This document shows, piece after piece, positions 1 to 4,592 of a DNA stretch of 9,525 nucleotides (within the stretch, counting starts at the first letter, position 1; each line of letters begins with the position of its first letter). Both the position numbers and the translations under genes were made by a program. The stretch covers positions 1-9,525 of the forward strand of contig JAIHVJ010000067.1 in assembly GCA_022720335.1 (NCBI GenBank), read 5' to 3'. The notes under the pieces are model-generated. The model was given only the letters and a program-made list of their open reading frames with translations, did no database searches and was not told where the DNA came from. Source of the stretch: Collinsella sp. (GTDB lineage: Bacteria; Actinomycetota; Coriobacteriia; Coriobacteriales; Coriobacteriaceae).

Positions 1-1029
1 GACGCCCTTGGCGAGAAGCGTATTGGCCCCGTGGGTAGCGTCGTGTGCTGCAGCATTATCTTGTTTGCGCTGCTGTGTTGCGCGTGGATTGGGCCCGAGC
101 GACTTGCAATGAGCGCGCCCTCGGTGTTGCGCGGCAAGTATTTCGAAGGCTCGGGCGTCGTGGGCATCTTTATTGGTACCGTGGCGTTTGCCCTGTTGGC
201 GCCGTTTGTGGGCGGCCTGATCGACGGCGTTGACCGCAAACTTTCGGCTCGCATGCAGGGCCGCGTGGGCCCGCGCCTGCTGCAGCCCTTCTACGACGTT
301 GCCAAACTGCTGCGCAAGGCCCCTGCCAGCGTAAACACCATGGACGATACCTATATGGCGTGCGCGCTCATCTTTACCGTCGTGGGCGGCGGCATCTTTG
401 TGTCGGGCTCCAACACGCTGCTGTGCGCTTTTATGGTGACGCTCGCCGCGATCTTTGTGGTGCTGGCGTCCGCCTCGACGCAAAGCCCGTTTGCGCAGGT
501 CGGCGCCGATCGCGAGCTGCTGCAGGTTATGAGCTACGAGCCCGCCGTTCTGCTGATGAGCGTGGGCCTGTATCTCGCCACCGATAGCTTTGATTCCATC
601 GCCGTGACGGGGCAGTCGGCCCCCATCATCGTGTACAGCGCGCCCATTTTCCTCGCGCTGCTCGCGGTGCTTACCATCAAGCTGCGCAAGTCGCCGTTCG
701 ACCTTTCGTATTCGCATCACGCGCATCAGGAGATCGTCCAGGGTGTCGCCACCGAGATGAGCGGCGGGACGCTGGCCAAGATGACCCTCATGCATTGGTG
801 CGAGACCGTGCTGTTTTTGATGTGGGTGGGCATGTTCTTTGTTTGGGACAACCCGGTGAGCTGGGTGGTTGCCCTGGTCGTGATGGTCGCGACGTATTTT
901 GTCGAGGTGCTGATCGACAACACCTTCGCACGCAGCACCTGGCGCAGCTGCTTTAAGCTCGGCTGGGGCGTGGCGCTGGTGTTTGGCCTGCTCAACCTTA
1001 TGCCCATCCTCGTCGACGTGTTTATTTAG
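1..1029 (+). CDS. echB: Ech-type hydrogenase membrane subunit EchB (NuoH/HycD family), 5' end unresolved
   Basis: Integral membrane subunit that anchors the hydrogenase module and, by homology to NuoH/HycD, forms part of the ion-translocation path. Counting from GTG at 31 (332 residues), family motifs are RVGPRLLQPFYDVAKL (78-93), SYEP (168-171), SPFDLSYSHHAHQEIVQG (221-238) and DNTFAR (296-301). About eight membrane segments follow residue 42, with one further hydrophobic segment at about 4-20. The frame is open to base 1, and codon positions 1-108 look coding (third positions mostly G/C). The start may therefore be GTG 31 or lie outside the window. ATG 109 would give 306 residues, close to E. 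coli HycD, but has no clear Shine-Dalgarno. The loop that reads AExE in complex I is histidine-rich here (SHHAHQE), which I associate with Ech-type subunits. The stop codon overlaps the echC ribosome site, so the genes are cotranscribed. Confidence 0.87.
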   Translation, partial: DALGEKRIGPVGSVVCCSIILFALLCCAWIGPERLAMSAPSVLRGKYFEGSGVVGIFIGTVAFALLAPFVGGLIDGVDRKLSARMQGRVGPRLLQPFYDVAKLLRKAPASVNTMDDTYMACALIFTVVGGGIFVSGSNTLLCAFMVTLAAIFVVLASASTQSPFAQVGADRELLQVMSYEPAVLLMSVGLYLATDSFDSIAVTGQSAPIIVYSAPIFLALLAVLTIKLRKSPFDLSYSHHAHQEIVQGVATEMSGGTLAKMTLMHWCETVLFLMWVGMFFVWDNPVSWVVALVVMVATYFVEVLIDNTFARSTWRSCFKLGWGVALVFGLLNLMPILVDVFI

Positions 1030-1033
1030 GAGG
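1028..1033 (+). promoter_or_regulatory. Shine-Dalgarno for echC overlapping the echB stop codon
   Basis: AGGAGG shares its first two bases with the echB TAG stop (1027-1029) and lies 8 nt before ATG 1042. This fixes the echC start over the in-frame ATG at 1054 and suggests translational coupling. Confidence 0.85.
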
Positions 1034-1041
1034 CGGCATCT

Positions 1042-1635
1042 ATGGATCATAAAATGTCGCGCTCGCCGTGGGTTATTCATTACGACGGCTCGAGCTGCAA
1101 CGGATGCGATATCGAGGTGCTGGCCTCGCTCACGCCGCTGTTCGATGCGGAGCGCTTTGGCGTGGTCAACACCGGCAACCCCAAGCATGCGGATATCTTT
1201 TTGGTGACGGGGTCGGTCAATGCCCAGAACCTGCCCGTCGTGCGCCAGATCTACAACCAGATGCTCGAGCCCAAGTGCGTGGTGGCCTGCGGCATTTGCG
1301 CGTGCTCGGGCGGCGTGTTCCGCGATGCCTACAACGTGATCGGCGGCGTGGACCGCGCGATTCCCGTGGACGTGTACGCGCCCGGGTGCGCCATTCGTCC
1401 CGAGACGGTGATCGATGCCATCGTGGAGGCGTGCGGCATTCTGGACCAGAAGGAGGCCGTGATGCGCGCCGGCGGCGACCCGCTCACCGTGGGCGGCGCC
1501 GCTACCTGGGACGGTGGCGTTGAGCTGGGCGAGGACGGGTTTGTGGCAGCTGCGGGGGCCGGGGATGGGGCCGGCGCCGACGCCGCTGCTGACGGCGCTG
1601 CCGACGAGCCCGCCGCTGCAAAGGAGGCCGAGTAA
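1042..1635 (+). CDS. echC: Ech-type [NiFe]-hydrogenase small subunit EchC (NuoB family)
   Basis: Electron-transfer small subunit that holds the [4Fe-4S] cluster nearest the [NiFe] site and passes electrons between EchE and EchF. The expected ligands are visible: C19 and C22 in SSCNGCDIE, C86 in GICACSGG, and C116 in APGCAIRPE. C79, C83 and C88 are extra cysteines around the third ligand. The usual PGCPP reads PGCAI here. The conserved core ends near residue 150. Residues about 155-197 form a Gly/Ala/Asp/Glu-rich acidic tail that I do not associate with characterised EchC proteins. The start at 1042 is supported by AGGAGG 8 nt upstream. The stop TAA (1633-1635) overlaps the echD ATG by one base. 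Assignment to the Ech class rests on motifs plus the B-C-D-E-F gene order. Confidence 0.94.
   Translation: MDHKMSRSPWVIHYDGSSCNGCDIEVLASLTPLFDAERFGVVNTGNPKHADIFLVTGSVNAQNLPVVRQIYNQMLEPKCVVACGICACSGGVFRDAYNVIGGVDRAIPVDVYAPGCAIRPETVIDAIVEACGILDQKEAVMRAGGDPLTVGGAATWDGGVELGEDGFVAAAGAGDGAGADAAADGAADEPAAAKEAE
1621..1627 (+). promoter_or_regulatory. Shine-Dalgarno for echD inside the echC coding end
   Basis: AAGGAGG is read as Lys-Glu plus the first base of Ala in the EchC tail and sits 7 nt before ATG 1635. With the TAATG overlap this supports coupled translation of echC and echD. Confidence 0.85.
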
Positions 1636-2336
1636 TGCAAAAGGCAATCTATACCACCGTCGGGATCGATGAGTTGCTGCCGCATGTGCAGGCGCTCAAG
1701 GGTGCCGGCGCGCGCTTTGTGCAGATGCACGCCGAGCGCTGTGTAGACGACGGCACGTATCGCCTGGTCTATACGTTTATCAACGTTCGCGCCGCTCAGG
1801 AACAGATCGCGCAGGACGGCAGCTATGCGATTGAGAATCTGGTGGCCGAGGGTATCGACCAGTACCAGGAGATCCCGTCCATCAGCTCGTACTATCCGGC
1901 GGTGTTCCCGTTCGAGAACGAGGCGCACGACCTGTTTGGCCTTGTCATCACCGATATGCAGGTCGACTTTAACGGCTTTTTCTACCAGGTCTCGACGGCC
2001 GAGCCCATGAGCGTGATCACGCCCGAGGTGAAGGCTGCGCGCGAGAAGGCCATGAAGGTCCGCGCGGCTGCCGAGGCAAAGGCGCGCAAGGCCGCGGCCG
2101 AGAAGGCCGCCGCTGCTGGAGGGGAGGGCGCCGGCGATGCTGCGGGCGCTGCCGCCGCTCAGCCCGCTGCAGCTGCTGGCTCCGATGCTCAGCATGACGA
2201 TGCCGCTGCCAGGGCCGCACTCAAAGCCGCCGAGATGGAGGCAAAACTCGCCGCCATGGATCCCGAGAAAGCGGCCAAGGTCCGCGCGGCGCTTGCCGCC
2301 AAGGCCGCCCGCGACAAGCAGAAAAAGGAGGCGTAA
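1635..2336 (+). CDS. echD: Ech-type hydrogenase subunit EchD (NuoC family) with long Ala/Lys-rich tail
   Basis: NuoC-like accessory subunit that packs against the large subunit in the peripheral arm and binds no cofactor. Residues 1-128 are the recognisable domain, with the family signature around YYPAVFPFENEAHDLFGL (86-103). From about residue 131 to 233 the protein changes to a low-complexity segment rich in Ala, Lys, Glu and Arg, with the motif KVRAA occurring in both halves and a glycine/alanine-rich, slightly acidic middle (about 156-187). It is predicted helical and ends KQKKEA. The tail makes this protein much longer than the NuoC core needs. GC-rich simple codons (GCC/GCT/GCA, AAG) suggest growth by slippage or repeat expansion, which is an inference. 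It overlaps echC by one base and has AAGGAGG 7 nt before its ATG. Confidence 0.88.
   Translation: MQKAIYTTVGIDELLPHVQALKGAGARFVQMHAERCVDDGTYRLVYTFINVRAAQEQIAQDGSYAIENLVAEGIDQYQEIPSISSYYPAVFPFENEAHDLFGLVITDMQVDFNGFFYQVSTAEPMSVITPEVKAAREKAMKVRAAAEAKARKAAAEKAAAAGGEGAGDAAGAAAAQPAAAAGSDAQHDDAAARAALKAAEMEAKLAAMDPEKAAKVRAALAAKAARDKQKKEA
2325..2331 (+). promoter_or_regulatory. Shine-Dalgarno for echE inside the echD coding end
   Basis: AAGGAGG lies within the last codons of echD, 10 nt before ATG 2342. It chooses this ATG, which comes 5 nt after the echD stop. Confidence 0.8.
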
Positions 2337-2341
2337 GGTCC

Positions 2342-3430
2342 ATGGCACATCGCTCCGTTATTCCGTTTGGCCCGCAGCATCCTGTGCTGCCCGAGCCGCT
2401 TCACCTGGACCTGGTGCTCGAGGATGATCGCGTTATCGAGGCAATTCCGCAGATCGGTTTTGTGCACCGCGGACTCGAGAAGCTCACCGAAAAGCGCGAC
2501 ATGCATCAGTTTGGCTACATCGCCGAGCGCATCTGCGGTATCTGCGCCGTGGGTCACAGCTACGGCTATGCTACAGCTTGCGAGCGTATGCTCGATATCG
2601 AGGTTCCTGGCCGCGTGCAGTATATCCGCACCATTTTGCACGAGCTGTCGCGCATCCACTCGCACTTACTGTGGCTGGGTCTGCTCGCCGATGCCTTTGG
2701 TTTTGAGGCGCTGTTCTATCGTTCGTGGACCCTGCGCGAGCAGATTCTCAAGATCTTTGAGAGCACGTGCGGCGGCCGCGTGATCCTGTCGATCAACGAG
2801 ATCGGCGGTCTTAAGCACGACATCGAGGACTCCGAGCTGGCGGGCATTGTCCAGACGCTCGATGCCATGCGTCCCGATTATGAGGCGCTGGTACATACGT
2901 TTTTGGACGACGACAGCTGCGGCGAGCGTCTGCATGGCGTGGGCGTGATCAGCAAGAAGGACGCGCTGGACCTGTCGATGGTCGGCCCGTTCGGGCGCGC
3001 CTCGGGCGTGGACTACGACGTGCGCATGTTTGGCGACGGCGCCTATGCGGACCTGGCCGCGTTTGAGCCCATCGTTGCCACCGACGGCGACTGCTATGCC
3101 CGCTGCCAGGTGCGCTGCGCCGAGGTCACGCAGGCCATGGACATTATTAAGGAGCTCGTGGGCAAGATTCCGCACGACGGCATTGGCGGGCGCACCAAGC
3201 TCACGCCGGCCGACGGTGCGCGCGGCGAGGTTGTGATTGAGCAGCCGCGCGGCGAAGCGTATTACTATGTGCGCGGCAACGGCACCAAGAACCTGGACCG
3301 CTTCCGTGTACGTACGCCGACGTCGCAAAACCTGGCCGGTCTGACGCACGCACTGCAGGGCGTGCTCATCGCCAACGTGCCCATGATTATCCTGACCATC
3401 GATCCCTGCATTAGCTGCACGGAAAGGTAG
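2342..3430 (+). CDS. echE: Ech-type [NiFe]-hydrogenase catalytic large subunit EchE (NuoD family)
   Basis: Catalytic subunit carrying the NiFe(CN)2CO centre for H2 formation or oxidation. Both metal-binding motifs are intact: ERICGICAVGHS with C65, C68 and H72, and DPCISC with C356 and C359. This separates it from complex I NuoD, which lacks these cysteines. At 362 residues it fits the group 4 large-subunit size. The protein ends only three residues (TER) after the last ligand cysteine, so there is no C-terminal peptide for a maturation endopeptidase to remove. CooH and EchE are known to share this feature. The start is set by AAGGAGG 10 nt upstream. The gene sits 5 nt after echD and 7 nt before echF. 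The order small subunit, NuoC-like, large subunit, ferredoxin favours Ech over the Hyc/Hyf layout, where NuoC and NuoD are fused. Confidence 0.96.
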   Translation: MAHRSVIPFGPQHPVLPEPLHLDLVLEDDRVIEAIPQIGFVHRGLEKLTEKRDMHQFGYIAERICGICAVGHSYGYATACERMLDIEVPGRVQYIRTILHELSRIHSHLLWLGLLADAFGFEALFYRSWTLREQILKIFESTCGGRVILSINEIGGLKHDIEDSELAGIVQTLDAMRPDYEALVHTFLDDDSCGERLHGVGVISKKDALDLSMVGPFGRASGVDYDVRMFGDGAYADLAAFEPIVATDGDCYARCQVRCAEVTQAMDIIKELVGKIPHDGIGGRTKLTPADGARGEVVIEQPRGEAYYYVRGNGTKNLDRFRVRTPTSQNLAGLTHALQGVLIANVPMIILTIDPCISCTER

Positions 3431-3437
3431 GCGTGGC

Positions 3438-3779
3438 ATGAGTTTGCTGACATTTGCCAAGACGGCCTTGGGTTCTATGGTCAAGCAGCCGGTAACGGTG
3501 TGCTATCCGCAGGAGGAGCTCGCGGCGCCCGAGCGTCTGCGCGGGCATATCGTTAACGACATGGACGTGTGCATTTGCTGCGGCATGTGCGCGCGTCGCT
3601 GCCCGGCGGGCGCGCTCGCGGTCGATCGCAAGGGTGGAACGTGGTCGATCGACCCGTATGCCTGCGTGGTGTGTGGTGAGTGCATCGAGAGCTGCCCCAA
3701 GCACTGCCTGACTATGGACACCGCTCGTACTCCAGTTGCGGCGGACAAGACTCCCACGGTAGAAACTAAGTCGGAGTAG
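3438..3779 (+). CDS. echF: Ech-type hydrogenase 2x[4Fe-4S] ferredoxin-like subunit EchF (NuoI family)
   Basis: Polyferredoxin-type subunit that is the likely entry point for electrons from reduced ferredoxin. Two cluster motifs are complete: C45-x2-C48-x2-C51-x3-C55-P and C76-x2-C79-x2-C82-x3-C86-P. Additional cysteines are C22, C47 and C90. The hydrophobic N-terminal stretch and motif spacing fit NuoI/HycF, and the length (113 residues) is normal for EchF. Residues after about 94 are a short polar tail. The ribosome site is weaker than for the upstream genes (GAAAGG, about 10 nt before ATG). It is the last gene of the run, and a strong hairpin begins 21 nt after its stop. Confidence 0.93.
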   Translation: MSLLTFAKTALGSMVKQPVTVCYPQEELAAPERLRGHIVNDMDVCICCGMCARRCPAGALAVDRKGGTWSIDPYACVVCGECIESCPKHCLTMDTARTPVAADKTPTVETKSE

Positions 3780-3800
3780 CATTGGTATAGAGCTGGAATA

Positions 3801-3832
3801 GGGGCCGGTGGGGGAAATGCCCCACCGGCCCC
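3801..3832 (+). terminator. Strong GC hairpin ending the ech operon
   Basis: A perfect 13-bp stem (GGGGCCGGTGGGG at 3801-3813 with CCCCACCGGCCCC at 3820-3832) closes a 6-nt loop, 21 nt after echF. There is no run of T after it, so termination may be inefficient or assisted. A small second hairpin, CGCGC/GCGCG, follows at 3832-3847. Confidence 0.75.
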
Positions 3833-3863
3833 GCGCTTAAACGCGCGGTTGGGCCGCCACGAA

Positions 3864-4017
3864 CAAAACTATGCCGGATTACGGGGCTGGATAGCGAACC
3901 TCCGACCATACAGAAAATCGCAAAAACAAACCAGCAGGTAGATTGCTTGCCGTTTTTCAAAAAATGAAGGTATGGATGAGGGCCTCGACTTTAGCCCCGT
4001 AATCCGGCATAGTTTTG
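3864..4017. repeat. Long nested inverted-repeat element, copy 1
   Basis: The outer arms 3864-3888 and 3993-4017 are perfectly complementary over 25 bp (left arm core ATGCCGGATTACGGGGC). Inside them, CCTC and CCATA (3899-3902, 3906-3910) pair with TATGG and GAGG (3971-3975, 3978-3981). At the apex, GCAGG (3934-3938) pairs with CTTGC (3946-3950), flanked by AAAAAC (3922-3927) and GTTTTT (3952-3957). The whole stretch can fold into one long interrupted hairpin. No open frame of gene quality lies inside. It resembles a MITE- or REPIN-like intergenic element, and an RNA role cannot be excluded. Relatedness to 4111-4270 is seen directly; the class is inference. Confidence 0.8.
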
Positions 4018-4045
4018 AAATGACACCATATCCGTAACAGCCCTT

Positions 4046-4083
4046 GATCTCCCGTGGACAGAGGGAAACGGATCATTTTGGCC
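4046..4083. repeat. 38-bp direct repeat, copy 1
   Basis: Begins GATCTCCCGTGGACAGAGG and continues through AAACGGATCATTTTGGCC. It matches 4285-4322 at 30 of 38 positions without gaps and lies 29 bp after inverted-repeat copy 1. Confidence 0.75.
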
Positions 4084-4091
4084 TCGCGAGG
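4082..4091. repeat. Short perfect palindrome CCTCGCGAGG
   Basis: A 10-bp palindrome at the end of the first direct repeat. It is probably part of the repeat-rich block; no function can be assigned. Confidence 0.4.
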
Positions 4092-4110
4092 GCCGCCGCG
4101 TGACCCGTCT

Positions 4111-4270
4111 GCCACGAAATGGGTCTATCTACTACGTTTAGGCGGCAGTCCTCGACCACGGCAAGTAATGCGAAATGAAAGCCGCAGGTAGAACGCCTGC
4201 GGTTTTTCATGAAACGCGGTTATGGTCGGAGGTACCGGACTAAACATAGTAGATAGGCCAGTTTCGTGGC
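4111..4270. repeat. Long nested inverted-repeat element, copy 2
   Basis: The outer arms 4111-4140 and 4241-4270 are complementary at 26 of 30 positions; the T/C differences become G-U pairs if transcribed. Inside, CCTC-GACCA (4150-4158) pairs with TGGTC-GAGG (4223-4232, one bulged G). The apex pairs CCGCAGG (4182-4188) with CCTGCGG (4196-4202) around a 7-nt loop. Core sequences shared with copy 1 include GCAGGTAGA, GTTTTTCA and the inner GACCA/TGG stem, and both copies start at GCCACGAA. The outer arms differ in sequence between copies yet each is self-complementary. Confidence 0.8.
4178..4207 (+). terminator. Terminator-like hairpin at the apex of repeat copy 2
   Basis: The stem AAA(G)CCGCAGG / CCTGCGG(T)TTT with a 7-nt loop TAGAACG is followed by a T run (4203-4207), the form of an intrinsic terminator on the + strand. 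It is embedded in the larger inverted repeat, so it may be only the element's own apex. Confidence 0.4.
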
Positions 4271-4284
4271 GAGCACCACCAATA

Positions 4285-4322
4285 GATCCCCCGGGGACGG
4301 AGGAAAACGGGTTCTTTTGCCC
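4285..4322. repeat. 38-bp direct repeat, copy 2
   Basis: Begins GATCCCCCGGGGACGGAGG and continues through AAAACGGGTTCTTTTGCCC. It matches 4046-4083 at 30 of 38 positions and lies 14 bp after inverted-repeat copy 2. The preceding bases (GCACCACCAATA) also resemble those before copy 1 (GACACCATA) if a short gap is allowed, so a whole composite unit seems duplicated. Confidence 0.75.
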
Positions 4323-4351
4323 CGTCCATCTTGAGTCGCACCCGTTTTCCT
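4301..4351. repeat. 12-bp perfect inverted repeat
   Basis: AGGAAAACGGGT (4301-4312) and ACCCGTTTTCCT (4340-4351) are exact reverse complements separated by 27 bp. The left arm lies inside direct repeat copy 2. An alternative local hairpin, CGTTTTC/GAAAACG (4343-4349 with 4354-4360), competes for the right arm. Confidence 0.65.
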
Positions 4352-4364
4352 GCGAAAACGCTCG

Positions 4365-4444
4365 TGTCTCAACTTTCGTGAGACATTTGTCTCACGCCTA
4401 AAAATGAATCTGGAACGTGTGTCACCTGCCCTAATTGTGTCTCA
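4365..4444 (+). promoter_or_regulatory. Cluster of TGTCTCA/TGAGACA motifs, candidate operator for the surface-protein gene
   Basis: The heptamer occurs at 4365-4371 (TGTCTCA), 4379-4385 (TGAGACA), 4388-4394 (TGTCTCA) and 4438-4444 (TGTCTCA). The middle two form a perfect 20-bp palindrome, CGTGAGACATTTGTCTCACG (4377-4396), typical in size for a dimeric regulator site. It lies 101-120 bp before ATG 4497. I see no convincing -35/-10 pair, so the promoter position is open. It could instead be a further member of the intergenic repeat block. Confidence 0.45.
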
Positions 4445-4482
4445 TTTCGTAACTTTAGGCTGATGCAAGGTCTGAGCCTGCG

Positions 4483-4491
4483 AGAAGGGAG
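4483..4491 (+). promoter_or_regulatory. Shine-Dalgarno for the VWA/FctA surface-protein gene
   Basis: AGAAGGGAG lies 5 nt before ATG 4497 and decides this start. The frame then continues directly into a signal peptide. Confidence 0.7.
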
Positions 4492-4496
4492 ACGCG

Positions 4497-4592
4497 ATGA
4501 GTAAGTACACGAGGGGTCTCTTGGCGGTGATGCTGGCCGTAGTGCTGGTGTTGCCGGCTGCAGCATTTGCCATGCTGCCCGAGGCCAACGCC
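4497..4592 (+). other. Sec signal peptide of the surface protein
   Basis: K3 and R6 are followed by a hydrophobic core (residues 8-25) rich in Leu, Val and Ala. Possible cleavage sites are after AFA (residue 25) or after ANA (residue 32). Confidence 0.85.

Noticed and set aside
1329..2348. 339-codon minus-strand frame across echC/echD
   Set aside because: It lies opposite two well-supported genes with intact cofactor motifs and good ribosome sites. Its translation looks like a reverse shadow of GC-rich codons, rich in Arg, Gly, Ser and Leu.
2342..3430. Complex I NuoD rather than a hydrogenase
   Set aside because: Both CxxC nickel-binding motifs are present (C65/C68 and C356/C359), which NuoD lacks.
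2666..3484. 272-codon minus-strand frame across echE
   Set aside because: It is opposite the catalytic subunit gene, has no family motif, and is explained by codon bias.
3766..3960. Small minus-strand frame through the terminator and repeat copy 1
   Set aside because: Its coding sequence would run through the 13-bp terminator hairpin and an inverted-repeat arm; it has no supporting motif or ribosome site.
3856..4322. CRISPR array or tRNA in the intergenic repeats
   Set aside because: There are only two diverged units with no short regular repeat/spacer pattern, and no cloverleaf with anticodon and T-loop could be found.
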